The translations under genes were made by a program, and so were the position numbers. Below are positions 9,309 through 18,442 of a stretch of 64,000 nt of DNA, piece after piece. The DNA comes from Paramagnetospirillum magnetotacticum MS-1. GTDB taxonomy: Bacteria > Pseudomonadota > Alphaproteobacteria > Rhodospirillales > Magnetospirillaceae. The notes under the pieces were generated by a model. It searched no databases. It saw nothing but the letters and a program-made list of their open reading frames with translations, and was not told the DNA's origin. The stretch's first letter is position 1. The number at the start of each line of letters is the position of its first letter. The stretch covers positions 255,501 through 319,500 of the forward strand of contig NZ_JXSL01000030.1 of the NCBI RefSeq assembly GCF_000829825.1, written 5' to 3'.

Positions 9309-10094
9309 ATGACCGCCATTCTCGGCACTTATGACCATTACGGCTATGCCGCCATCGCCCTGTTGGGCACCTTTTTCGGTGCATGGTTCCTGCTATGGAT
9401 AACCCTGCGCTCGCCCTGGGCCGAGGAGGTCCGGCTGTGGCGCGGCGTGTCGCCGCCTTTTCTCGGCGTGGTGGGGGTTCTGTTCGCCCTGACCCTGGCC
9501 TTCCTGGCCAACGACACCTGGAACGCCCATGACCGGGCCTTGAATACCGTCTACCAGGAAGCCGACGGGCTGCGCAGCATCGACGCCCTGGCCGAGCATC
9601 TGCCCGCCCCGGTCAAGGCTAAGGTGGTGAACGCGGTGCGCGACTATGCCCGCGTCACGGTGACGGAGGAATGGCCTTTGCTGGCCCGGCGTCAGAGCAG
9701 CAAGGAGGCTTCGGATCAGTTGGACCGGCTGCTGGCCCTTCTGGCAGGACCCGATGTCTCGGCATCAGCCCCAACCGGGGTGCATGGGCTGATGCTGGCC
9801 CAGGCCACCCAGGTCCGCGCCGCCAGGGGATTGCGCATCGCCCTGTCGCAGACTCACGTCAATCCGCTGAAATGGCTGGGGATGGCCTTTCTCGGCTTTC
9901 TCACCATGATTTCCATCGCCATGGTCCATGTGGACCAGAGCCGCGCGGAAATCCTTGCCATGGTGATCTTTGCCGCGGCCGCCGCGCCGACGGCAGCCAT
10001 CGTGCTGGTCCAGGGCAACCCGTTCCAGCCGCCCACAGTGGTTCACGCCGGGCCTATCGCGGCCCTTCTGGATGGCGACGCCAAAACGCGGTGA
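9309..10094 (+). CDS. DUF4239-like integral membrane protein
   Basis: A 261-residue membrane protein with four evident hydrophobic segments: near residues 11-32, 48-66, 190-209 and 214-232. Between the second and third lies a 120-residue polar helical domain. This two-plus-two layout, with an asparagine and aromatic residues just after the second helix (LANDTWNAHDRALN), fits the DUF4239 bestrophin-like group. The function is unknown; a channel role is only a family guess. It stands alone between the HMG-CoA lyase and a dispersed repeat. Confidence 0.65.
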   Translation: MTAILGTYDHYGYAAIALLGTFFGAWFLLWITLRSPWAEEVRLWRGVSPPFLGVVGVLFALTLAFLANDTWNAHDRALNTVYQEADGLRSIDALAEHLPAPVKAKVVNAVRDYARVTVTEEWPLLARRQSSKEASDQLDRLLALLAGPDVSASAPTGVHGLMLAQATQVRAARGLRIALSQTHVNPLKWLGMAFLGFLTMISIAMVHVDQSRAEILAMVIFAAAAAPTAAIVLVQGNPFQPPTVVHAGPIAALLDGDAKTR

Positions 10095-10107
10095 GGCGAT
10101 TCTGATC

Positions 10108-10196
10108 GCCCCTCAAGCGCCGGGCGGGTTTCTCGCGAAACCCTTGGCTTTGTCCGCTCCGCGTTCCCTTTGGTTCGCGGCATAAGCCGCGCGGCC
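10108..10196. repeat. Dispersed intergenic repeat family 2, copy A
   Basis: Begins GCCCCTCAAGCGCCGGGCGGG, has a central hairpin GGGTTTC-TCGC-GAAACCC followed by TTGGCTTTGTCCGC, and ends GCATAAGCCGCGCGGCC. The copy at 33511-33573 has nearly the same ends but a different central stem that still pairs. Position: just after the stop of the DUF4239-like gene. Confidence 0.75.
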
Positions 10197-10258
10197 ATCG
10201 AGATATATCTCGATCCCCCGGAGGGAGGGGCCTAGCCAAATCTCCAGGAGTTTTGGCC

Positions 10259-10486
10259 TCAGTCCAGCGGAGCGGGAGGGGCGCGGTAAAAGAAGTCGGG
10301 ATCGGCCAGGGTGGAGGCCGAGACGGTGATCATGGTCTTGGGCTGCAGCTTGCTGAACAGCCGGGCATGCATGATGCCGTCCACATGCTCGAAAATCTTC
10401 TCGACCACCCAGATGCTTTTCTTGGTGTCGTGGGCCTTGATGAACATGTCGCCGACCTGTGCATCAACGGACTTGCGCTTAAACAT
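10259..10486 (-). CDS. Small unknown soluble protein (75 residues)
   Basis: Starts at an ATG at 10486 with a GGGAG ribosome site a few bases upstream. The sequence begins MFKRKSVDAQVGDMFIKA and continues as alternating charged and hydrophobic residues suggesting a small beta-rich fold (IWVVEKIFEHVDG, HARLFSKL, MITVSAS). No signal peptide, membrane segment or known motif is seen. A much longer frame runs upstream on this strand through a divergently transcribed gene, but only the last 75 residues look protein-like. I do not recognise the family. It is divergent from the NYN-domain gene, 141 bp apart. Confidence 0.7.
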   Translation of the reverse strand: MFKRKSVDAQVGDMFIKAHDTKKSIWVVEKIFEHVDGIMHARLFSKLQPKTMITVSASTLADPDFFYRAPPAPLD

Positions 10487-10627
10487 TCCTACTCCCGCCC
10501 AATTCACCTTCGATGAGATGATCATCAATGAGGGGTCCGGAACGGACCCACAAGGACAGAGGTTATATGACACAGAGCCCGACGGGAAGCCGTGTCGTGA
10601 AATTTGTGCCATGCGAGATAGAGTCCC

Positions 10628-11194
10628 ATGATCGCGACCGATGCCATCGTATTGATTGACTGCGAAAATCTGACCGGCGCCCACCGTCTGGAAACCCTGG
10701 GCCGCTGGGCCGGAGCGGACCGCCTGGAACTGTTCGGGCGCGAAGGCTTCATGGCGCCCTGGCGCGCCGCCCTGGCCCGCAAGGGGTTGGTTGCGGCGGC
10801 GGAAACCCCGGTTCCCGATGACGCGCCCTCCCAGGCGGCGGACCAGGCCATCGCCCGAACAGTGGACGGATTGATGGCCGCCAGAGCGCCCGGACCGGTG
10901 GTGATCGCCTCCAATGACAAGGGCTTTGCCGCCGATATCGCTCGGCTGACGGCGGCGGGCATCCTTGCCCGTCAGGATTTCGACCTGGACGATGCGGGGT
11001 TGCTGAGGCTGGTGATCACGGAAATCGCCCGGCCCGACGGCTGGGCCGCCGCCGGAGGGATCGGCGATCATCTGATCAGGCGGTTCGGACTGGATATTCG
11101 CGGACGGCTGGGCGCACTGGCGGCCCGGTCCGGCTTTGGCCTGCGGCATGACCGCACCGGCCTGTGGCTCTCCTTGCCGGAGAGCCGGAGATAG
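10628..11194 (+). CDS. NYN/PIN-like nuclease-fold domain protein
   Basis: A 188-residue protein. The first strand IVLIDCENLTG (Asp11) matches the start of NYN (PIN-like) domains, in which that aspartate binds the metal of an RNase centre. A later VVIASNDKGFAADI matches the second acidic strand usually written as VSGDSDF, here with Asn-Asp-Lys. The C-terminal third has helix-rich sequence that may bind nucleic acid. A role as a ribonuclease is inferred from the fold, and the weakened second motif makes activity uncertain. Its stop lies 5 bp from the stop of a small membrane-protein gene on the other strand. Confidence 0.65.
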   Translation: MIATDAIVLIDCENLTGAHRLETLGRWAGADRLELFGREGFMAPWRAALARKGLVAAAETPVPDDAPSQAADQAIARTVDGLMAARAPGPVVIASNDKGFAADIARLTAAGILARQDFDLDDAGLLRLVITEIARPDGWAAAGGIGDHLIRRFGLDIRGRLGALAARSGFGLRHDRTGLWLSLPESRR

Positions 11195-11199
11195 GCCGA

Positions 11200-11352
11200 T
11201 CAGACCGCCGAAGCGATGCCGTCGTGCTCGTCCTTGGCCAGTTCCCGCTCGACACGGGCGGCATGGCGCCAGGCGCTGATGGAAATACCAAGGCCGGCGA
11301 TGCTCAGAACACCGATGGCGGCCATCACGATATCCATGGTCGAAAGGATCAT
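11200..11352 (-). CDS. Small single-pass membrane protein (50 residues)
   Basis: An ATG at 11352 preceded by AAGGAGAG (spacing about 5 bases) opens a 50-codon frame ending TGA at 11200. The product begins MILSTMDIVMAAIGVLSIAG; residues 7-28 form one hydrophobic helix, followed by a polar, acidic tail containing RVERELAKDEHDG. The strong ribosome site and clean membrane-plus-tail layout support a real gene. No family is recognised. It is convergent with the NYN-domain gene, with 5 bp between stops. Confidence 0.65.
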   Translation of the reverse strand: MILSTMDIVMAAIGVLSIAGLGISISAWRHAARVERELAKDEHDGIASAV

Positions 11353-11539
11353 CACACTCTCCTTGACCGCACACATCACGCGGCCTGTCCCTGCCCTTTA
11401 CACCCCTTCTCGCAGATGCGAAAGCCATTGGAGGGCAGCCATGCGCAAACCTCATGCGTGACGATTACCAAGGTCGGCCCCCCAACAATTGCCGCCGCCC
11501 TGGCATCGGCCTACCATGAACGGACGGGAGGATAGGGTC

Positions 11540-11962
11540 ATGGTGACACTGCGCCTTCGCGACATTCTGCTGATCGGGGCCGGTCTGGCCTTTCTCGGCT
11601 GGGCGGTGGCCCCGCCCTCCTCGTTGTCCCTGAACGAATCCTGCGGTCCCGGCAACGGTCCGCCCATGCTCAGCGCCGCTCTGTTTCCCGGCAGCTTCTG
11701 GGAAAAGCAACTGGTCGTGGTTTTGGCCGAGCGGGACGAATTGCTGGCCCGCCCGGCACGGCGCGCCCGCATCGACGCCCAAATCCAGGCCGAGGCTTCT
11801 GCCATCGAAGGCCGCATGGAGCGGCTGAACCGGGAGCAAAGCCGCGTCGACGACCGGGCGGAAAAGGAACGCCGGGACATGGCCGAGCAAAGCGCCCGCC
11901 TGAAACGGGTCGCCTGGCTGATGGGCTGCGAGGGGGAAATCCGCCAAAGACTGGCTAATTAG
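11540..11962 (+). CDS. Unknown membrane-anchored coiled-coil protein
   Basis: 140 residues from the ATG at 11540, chosen because GGGAGGA lies just upstream; two earlier in-frame ATGs lack such a site. Residues 6-25 form an N-terminal hydrophobic segment (a signal anchor), and residues 60-130 are a charged helix likely to form a coiled coil (ERMERLNREQSRVDDRAEK in character). Two cysteines, one near residue 35 and one near residue 131, could pair in the periplasm. I do not recognise the family; a periplasmic structural or adaptor role is only a guess. Confidence 0.65.
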   Translation: MVTLRLRDILLIGAGLAFLGWAVAPPSSLSLNESCGPGNGPPMLSAALFPGSFWEKQLVVVLAERDELLARPARRARIDAQIQAEASAIEGRMERLNREQSRVDDRAEKERRDMAEQSARLKRVAWLMGCEGEIRQRLAN

Positions 11963-11994
11963 ACTGCCGCCGCCCGGCGATTGAGGGGCGAAAA

Positions 11995-12495
11995 CTAGTC
12001 CTGTTCGGGCTCGGGCCCGGCATCCACGTCGATGGGCACACCCGGCTGCAGCTTGGATGTGCGGATGGCGAGTGCGCTTTTGACGTGGCTGATATTGGGC
12101 GCGGCGGTCAGGCGGGTGGTGAGAAAACGCTGATAGTCGTCCCAGTCATGGGCCACCACCTTGAGCAGGAAGTCGGTCTCGCCCGCCAGCATGTGGCATT
12201 CGCGCACCTCGGGCCAGCCCTTGACCAGTTCCTCGAAGGCCTTGAGATCGGCCTCGGCCTGGCTGTTCAGCCCCACATGGGCGAAGACCGTGACGTTAAA
12301 GCTCAGCGCGGCGGGGTCGATCTCGGCATGGTAGCCCTTGACATAGCCCGCCTCCTCCAACGCCCGGACCCGCCGCAGACACGGCGGAGCCGAGATTCCC
12401 GCCCGTCTCGCCAGTTCGACATTGGTCATCCGGCCGTCGGCCTGCAGGTCGGCCAGAATGCGGCGATCGATGCGGTCAAGCTTGACCCGCTGCAT
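11995..12495 (-). CDS. Lrp/AsnC family transcriptional regulator
   Basis: A 166-residue protein with the standard Lrp layout: an N-terminal winged helix-turn-helix (LDRIDRRILADLQADGRMTN, then VELARRAGISAPPCLRRVRALE) and a C-terminal RAM ligand-binding domain ending about residue 145. The ECHMLAGETDFLLKVVAHD segment is the usual effector-binding core. A short acidic extension with PGPEPEQD character closes the chain. It is divergent from the peroxiredoxin gene, with 269 bp between them, so it could regulate itself or that gene; the target is unproven. Confidence 0.92.
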   Translation of the reverse strand: MQRVKLDRIDRRILADLQADGRMTNVELARRAGISAPPCLRRVRALEEAGYVKGYHAEIDPAALSFNVTVFAHVGLNSQAEADLKAFEELVKGWPEVRECHMLAGETDFLLKVVAHDWDDYQRFLTTRLTAAPNISHVKSALAIRTSKLQPGVPIDVDAGPEPEQD

Positions 12496-12690
12496 AAGGG
12501 AACTCCAAATCTTCTCAGGTTTGCGAAATTATATTACTCGAACGCCGCCAGCAAGCCCTACGTTCTGTCGCCGTGTCGATTTCCCGTGCTGACGCGCCAC
12601 CCTAACCACAATGGCTATGACCATAGAAAAAAACCGGGTTAATCCCCTTCCGTGCCGGGGCCGTGGCGGCAGTTTTGTAATCATTCCATC

Positions 12691-12719
12691 TTGCGCGAGC
12701 GAGAAAACCAGACTAGATT
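12691..12719 (+). promoter_or_regulatory. Sigma-70-type promoter for the peroxiredoxin gene
   Basis: TTGCGC at 12691-12696 and TAGATT at 12714-12719 are separated by exactly 17 bp, about 45 bp before the ATG of the peroxiredoxin gene. The match is by eye to the consensus and is not proof of use. Confidence 0.5.
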
Positions 12720-12764
12720 TGTCGGCATCATTCCGATCCAAGCCCCATGATGGAGCCTCTCATA

Positions 12765-13388
<624 letters not shown>

Positions 13389-13407
13389 GGCTTTTGTCAG
13401 ATTGGTG

Positions 13408-13435
13408 GGGCGCGCCGCTTGCCAGCGGCGCGCCC
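13408..13435 (+). terminator. GC-rich hairpin between peroxiredoxin and trxB
   Basis: An 11-bp stem GGGCGCGCCGC / GCGGCGCGCCC with a 6-base loop lies 20 bp after the peroxiredoxin stop. There is no clear T tract after it (TCTCCTTATG), so it may weaken rather than end transcription. Confidence 0.45.
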
Positions 13436-13468
13436 TCTCCTTATGCTGTGGCGCAACAATATCAGTAA

Positions 13469-14437
<969 letters not shown>

Positions 14438-14512
14438 GTTGCGGCACAGTAGCCGCCATGAAATGGGAAGGCGGAAACCATAATCCGCCGCGGGGAGGAG
14501 ACCGGTCGTCAC

Positions 14513-15406
14513 ATGGACTGGGATAAGCTGAGGGTTTTTCATGCCGTCGCCGAGGCGGGCAGTTTCACCCATGCGGGTGAGGTGCTCAATCTCAGCCAAT
14601 CGGCCGTCAGCCGCCAGATCAGCGCGCTGGAGGAGAGCCTCAACCTGCCCCTCTTCCATCGCCACGCCCGTGGATTGATCCTCACCGAACAGGGCGAACT
14701 GCTCTACAAGACCGCCCGCGACGTCTTCTCCAAGCTGGCCATGACCGAGGCGCTGCTCACCGAAAGCCGCGAACGCGCCCAGGGCCCGCTGAAGATCACC
14801 ACCACCGTGGCCTTCGGTTCCTTGTGGCTGACGCCGCGCATCAAGGACTTCCTGGACGCCTATCCTGAAATCTCGGTGACCATGGTGCTGTTCGACGGCG
14901 AGTTGGATCTCGCCATGCGCGAGGCCGACGTGGCCATCCGCATGATGCCGCCGCGCCAGCCCGACCTGATTCAGCGGCACCTGTTGTCCATGAACTACGC
15001 GGTCTTCGCCTCGCCAGCCTATATCGAGAAGTACGGCATGCCCAAATCCGCCGACGATCTCGACAACCACCGCATCATCGTCTATGGCGACGACACCCGG
15101 GTTTCGGCCCCGGTGTCCAACGTCAACTGGCTGCTGGAGGCGGGTGCCTCTCCCGACCGGCCGCGCAAGCCGGTGCTGGAGGTCAACAACATCTACGGCA
15201 TCTACCGCGCCGTCAAAAGCGGGCTGGGCATCGCCGCCATGCCGGAATATCTGCGGGGCGAGGCCGAGGCCCTGGTGCATATCCTGCCTGAATTGAAGGG
15301 CCCCAAGGTCGAGGCCTATTTCGTCTATCCCGAGGAATTGCGCCATTCCAAGCGCATCACGGTCTTCCGCGACTTCCTGCTGAGCAAGATCGCCGAAACC
15401 GCCTGA
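14513..15406 (+). CDS. LysR family transcriptional regulator
   Basis: A 297-residue regulator. The N-terminal winged helix-turn-helix is at residues 1-60 (DWDKLRVFHAVAEAGSFTHA, with LNLSQSAVSRQISALE as the recognition region), followed by a periplasmic-binding-protein-like effector domain. It lies 75 bp after trxB in the same direction, so a link to redox control is possible but unproven. A 9-bp hairpin at 15435 follows its stop. Confidence 0.92.
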   Translation: MDWDKLRVFHAVAEAGSFTHAGEVLNLSQSAVSRQISALEESLNLPLFHRHARGLILTEQGELLYKTARDVFSKLAMTEALLTESRERAQGPLKITTTVAFGSLWLTPRIKDFLDAYPEISVTMVLFDGELDLAMREADVAIRMMPPRQPDLIQRHLLSMNYAVFASPAYIEKYGMPKSADDLDNHRIIVYGDDTRVSAPVSNVNWLLEAGASPDRPRKPVLEVNNIYGIYRAVKSGLGIAAMPEYLRGEAEALVHILPELKGPKVEAYFVYPEELRHSKRITVFRDFLLSKIAETA

Positions 15407-15434
15407 TCCGGTAGAAACCCTATCCGAAAGCATA

Positions 15435-15457
15435 AGGCATGCGCCAATCGCATGCCT
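15435..15457 (+). terminator. Hairpin after the LysR gene
   Basis: AGGCATGCG-CCAAT-CGCATGCCT, a perfect 9-bp stem 28 bp after the LysR stop. The T run (five T) begins 10 bases after the stem, so it is an imperfect intrinsic terminator. Confidence 0.45.
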
Positions 15458-15578
15458 CTGTCCTGCTTTTTGGTGTGGTTCAACCCCATCCCATGCCTTA
15501 CACAAGTACTCGCAACTTGCTGCACCGCAGCAGGTCCCGAGTTCGGCGGTTTCCGCCACATTGTTCCCAGGTTTCGTA

Positions 15579-15591
15579 CCTGGGTTCCGGG
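15579..15591 (+). repeat. 13-bp direct repeat CCTGGGTTCCGGG, left copy
   Basis: Identical to 18718-18730. The two copies bracket the 3.1-kb segment with the unknown protein, the SOS-box polymerase and the zinc-ribbon protein. The left copy overlaps two hairpins of the candidate RNA. Confidence 0.6.
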
Positions 15592-15640
15592 TCTTCGGAC
15601 CCTACGTCTCCTAGACGTGAAGCCTCCCTGTTTGACTTTA

Positions 15641-15673
15641 CCCCCCGGTGCATAACCGGGGGGTTTCTTTTTG
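15641..15673 (+). terminator. Strong intrinsic terminator of the hairpin array
   Basis: Stem CCCCCCGGT / ACCGGGGGG (9 bp), loop GCATA, followed by TTTCTTTTT. One of the clearest intrinsic terminators in the window, yet no protein-coding gene ends in front of it within 230 bp. Confidence 0.85.
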
Positions 15674-16019
15674 TCGGAAAGGCTGGGGTTTTGCGGCACA
15701 GCGCTTTTCGGATAGTGCCTGCGCAGGCTGATGCTTTACTTCCCACGTGGCATAGAAGTGGCAAAAAAGATTTTGCGGAACCACGCTTACCTACCGCAGA
15801 CCACGGAGCGCCTTGTCCCATGGCTCCGCCTCTTATCGCCCCTTGTCGATATTGCGGCCATGACCGCCTGTTGCTATGGTTTGGCACCGGCTGACCGGCC
15901 GCGCCGTCCACACTGGCGAAGCCTTCGGGGCAGGTTCTGATTACCATCCTGACACTCTCTTTCGAGGCGCTCAGGGCTAAGTGGACACGCCTTTCTCCAG
16001 CGCCGAGAGGGAGGATGGT

Positions 16020-16916
16020 ATGCGTTTTCATTTCCCCAATCTCACCCGCCCGAAGAAAGCCGCGAAGCACCTGTCTGCGGTGTTTCCGGACACTCCTCTG
16101 TCCAGCAGCCAGCAGGCCGTCGCCGTGGCCTGTGGCTACCGTGATTGGCATGAGCTTGAGGTCAGCCACGGCGCGACCGAGCAGACCATCCTGGACGAAC
16201 ACTTGGCCGAGGACGCCTTCCGGGAACGGGCCATCGCCATGTCGCGCAGCTTGGCTGTGTCGTTGAATGCCCATGACGGCGACGTGCAGGCCGCCTTGCC
16301 CGAGATGAGGCTAACCGGCAACCGGACCTTCACCCGTGATGACCACGAAGCGATCCGAACGGCTTGCTGGCGGGCTGGGCCAATTCCCTGGAAGGTAGGT
16401 CGCCATCCCGGGGTGATCTTTCGCATCAAGAGCGCCGGTTTTTCCAAAACCGAACCCCATTGGTGGCGCAAATCTAGTGGCGGCGTGCGCTATCTCGACC
16501 ACTCGACCGATAACAGCCTAGTTGCCACATTCGAGGCCGTCGTCCCGCGTACCCGGATTGCAGATTTTGTGCCCCGGCGCTTGTGGCTGCCTTACGGCTG
16601 GATGGACATGGAAGATGGGAGCCGGGTGCTATTTTCCCGCGACTATCTGCCGCTCTGGCGCATCGCCTACGGCAAGGTCGAGCGGGTCAAGCCGACGACC
16701 AAGGTGTATTCGTACCGAGAGCGGCATTGGTTCCGGGAAGGGGATGGGCCTTGGTCCTATGGCCCGGCCAGAGAAGCCGCCGAGCGGATGCTCGCAGACT
16801 ATGGCATCGCGGCATTCCCGCGGCTGGCGGACGTTCTGCCGATCTTGGCCCAAGACGAGCACACAGACGTCAAGGGCGCCGCCAATATCCTGGATGGCAT
16901 GCGAAAGCTGGTTTAG
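16020..16916 (+). CDS. Unknown protein with an N-terminal short helical module
   Basis: 298 residues from the ATG at 16020, preceded by GAGGGAGGA. The N-terminus (KKAAKHLSAVFPDTPLSSSQ, then AVACGYRDWHELE) resembles the short helical module that opens many alphaproteobacterial hypothetical proteins, ending in a GYRDWHEL-type signature. The middle and C-terminal parts are rich in tryptophan, arginine and tyrosine and contain no motif I know. No signal peptide or membrane helix. It is followed by 278 bp without a gene and then the SOS-box polymerase. Its place between a hairpin RNA and a polymerase suggests accessory cargo. Confidence 0.7.
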   Translation: MRFHFPNLTRPKKAAKHLSAVFPDTPLSSSQQAVAVACGYRDWHELEVSHGATEQTILDEHLAEDAFRERAIAMSRSLAVSLNAHDGDVQAALPEMRLTGNRTFTRDDHEAIRTACWRAGPIPWKVGRHPGVIFRIKSAGFSKTEPHWWRKSSGGVRYLDHSTDNSLVATFEAVVPRTRIADFVPRRLWLPYGWMDMEDGSRVLFSRDYLPLWRIAYGKVERVKPTTKVYSYRERHWFREGDGPWSYGPAREAAERMLADYGIAAFPRLADVLPILAQDEHTDVKGAANILDGMRKLV

Positions 16917-17145
16917 GTTCAACTTAGCGGGAGAGGCCTGTCACGGCCTCACCCGGTCGCCCGCGATCATCGTCAACCACTGCGACAGGTCGAAACCGGC
17001 AGTGCGGGGGCCATCATTCCCAGGCAGACGTCAGTGTATGATCTGCTGGCCCGGTCGCAGGCGAGCATCGACCAGCGGGTTCGGTCAGTTCGTCGGGCAA
17101 GCTACGGTCGAAGAGCCCGCATTGACGGCCCTCATTGACTCTGAC

Positions 17146-17160
17146 GTTCTCTCTATGTTC
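17146..17160 (+). promoter_or_regulatory. LexA (SOS) box GTTC-N7-GTTC
   Basis: GTTCTCTCTATGTTC is an exact match to the alphaproteobacterial LexA operator GTTC-N7-GTTC. It lies 34 bp before the polymerase start at 17195, just downstream of a TTGACT that could be a -35 element. Position and match point to DNA-damage induction. Confidence 0.8.
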
Positions 17161-17194
17161 TTATTTATGCCCATTGATGAGCAAGGCGCCTCCC

Positions 17195-18442
17195 ATGCGC
17201 AAGCCGAACACCCCGGAACGTCTTTATCTCGATTTTGACGGCTTTTTCGCGTCGTGCGAACAGTTCGCCCATCCCCATCTGCGTGGAAAGCCCATCGGCG
17301 TCGTCCCCTTCGCCGGGGCGGTCAATACCTGTGTCATCGCCTGTTCCCGCGAGGCCAAGAAGCGCGGCGTCTCCAACGTGATGATGGTGAAGGACGCGCT
17401 CAGACTCTGTCCCGACCTGATCCTTCAGCCCCAGAACCCCGATCTTTACCGCCGTGCCCACAATGCCCTTCTATCGGAGATCGCCATGGTGATTCCCATT
17501 GATGCGGTAAAGTCCATCGACGAGCTGACCTGCCGTCTTGATCCCAGCCAGCAGCAAGATCCGTTGGCGGTTGGCGAGGCGATCAAGGCCCGCCTGCTCA
17601 AGCTGGTCGGCCCCTGGATCAAGTGCAGCCTCGGCTATGCCGCCAACCGGCAACTGGCCAAGATGGCCTGCAAGGCGGGCAAGCCGGACGGAAACATGCT
17701 GTGGCATCCGGACGACATGCCAGGGCCGCTCCTCAAGATTTCCATCCGCGACGTGCCCGGCATCGGCAAACGCATCCTGCACCGCCTCTGGGATGCCGGT
17801 ATCGTCGAAATGACCGACCTGCTGAATGCGCAGCCCAAGCAGATGCGCGCCATCTGGGGCAATGTAACGGGAGAACGTTTGTGGTACGCACTGCACGGCT
17901 ACGACATCCAGGCCCAAGCCTCGGAGCGCGGCATGTACGGCCATGGCCGGGTGATGCCGCCCGATCATCGCACCATGGCGGCGGTCAAGCCCATCTCCCG
18001 CCTGTTGCTGGTCAAGGCGGCGCGGCGGATGCGCCGCGACGGCTGGTCGGCTGGCCGCCTGTTTCTCTGGCTTGGAATGTGGGACGACTCGTGGAGTGGC
18101 AGCGCCTATCTGCCTGCCATTTCCGACGATCCCGGCATCTTGGACGCATTGGAGGAGATCTGGGCCAAGGCTCGGGCGGACCTTCCCCGCCGGGCCGTCA
18201 TCGCGCGCATTGGCGTCACCTTGGGGGAACTGAGCCGCACCGAACGGCGCCAACTGGATTTGCTGACCAATGACGAGCCGGTGCGAAAGCGGCTGGAGAC
18301 GGTCACCGACGCCATCGACCGATTGAACCGCCGCTATGGCCGCACCGTGGTCAGTGTCGGCCCGTGGGTAGCGCCGCCGGGCGATCATGCCGGAGGCAAG
18401 ATCTCGTACACCCGCATTCCGCGGGCAGAGGATTTCTACTGA
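17195..18442 (+). CDS. Divergent Y-family DNA polymerase (UmuC/DinB-like)
   Basis: 415 residues. Catalytic carboxylates of the Y family are kept: Asp13 and Asp15 in LYLDFDGFFASCEQ, and Asp109-Glu110 in KSIDELTCRL. The helix-hairpin-helix (IRDVPGIGKRILHRLWDAGI) and a little-finger-like C-terminal region follow. In the segment normally reading Y-x-A-R, whose Tyr and Arg contact the incoming nucleotide, it reads ACSREAKKRGV, so the Tyr-Arg pair looks replaced by Arg-Lys. The start was placed at 17195 because CAAGG lies eight bases upstream; 17177 is possible. The gene follows a LexA box and overlaps the next gene (TGATG). It is distinct from the DinB at 19756. Confidence 0.88.
   Translation: MRKPNTPERLYLDFDGFFASCEQFAHPHLRGKPIGVVPFAGAVNTCVIACSREAKKRGVSNVMMVKDALRLCPDLILQPQNPDLYRRAHNALLSEIAMVIPIDAVKSIDELTCRLDPSQQQDPLAVGEAIKARLLKLVGPWIKCSLGYAANRQLAKMACKAGKPDGNMLWHPDDMPGPLLKISIRDVPGIGKRILHRLWDAGIVEMTDLLNAQPKQMRAIWGNVTGERLWYALHGYDIQAQASERGMYGHGRVMPPDHRTMAAVKPISRLLLVKAARRMRRDGWSAGRLFLWLGMWDDSWSGSAYLPAISDDPGILDALEEIWAKARADLPRRAVIARIGVTLGELSRTERRQLDLLTNDEPVRKRLETVTDAIDRLNRRYGRTVVSVGPWVAPPGDHAGGKISYTRIPRAEDFY

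Larger units (their letters stand above)
15500..15673 (+). ncRNA. Candidate structured RNA: array of tight hairpins ending in an intrinsic terminator
   Basis: Six perfect small hairpins follow each other: 15518-15532 (6 bp, loop ACC), 15545-15557 (5 bp, loop TTT), 15566-15584 (7 bp, loop TTCGT), 15589-15602 (5 bp, loop TTCG), 15604-15618 (6 bp, loop CCT) and 15641-15663 (9 bp, loop GCATA). The last is followed by TTTCTTTTT, which sets the plus strand as the transcribed one. The first is also enclosed by ACTCG/CGAGT at 15508-15512 and 15538-15542. I do not recognise it as tmRNA, SRP RNA, RNase P RNA or 6S RNA. The 5' end is a guess. It could be a small regulatory RNA; the CTCCT and CCTCC segments could pair with ribosome-binding sites. 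Confidence 0.5.
15407..16019 (+). other. Non-coding stretch of 613 bp with a hairpin array, then no recognisable gene
   Basis: No convincing reading frame is present. The first 270 bp hold seven hairpins ending in an intrinsic terminator (annotated separately). The remaining 345 bp, up to the ribosome site GAGGGAGGA before 16020, contain no clear promoter, repeat or gene. A short frame at about 15820-15894 encodes CRYCGHDRLLLWFG, a zinc-knuckle-like fragment too short to support. Confidence 0.6.

Noticed and set aside
15500-15673. Assignment of the hairpin array to tmRNA, 6S RNA or SRP RNA
   Set aside because: No CCA-type tRNA end, no long rod with a central bubble, and no GGAAG-type SRP core could be found on either strand.
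15439-15894. Possible protein gene across the hairpin array
   Set aside because: The frame runs through six perfect hairpins and the terminator; the product has no motif except a short CRYCGH fragment at the end.
16930-17110. Possible gene remnant on the minus strand (QWLTMIAGDRVRP-like ending)
   Set aside because: Reads as protein for about 30 codons, but a stop interrupts it and no start or family is recognisable; too little to call a pseudogene.
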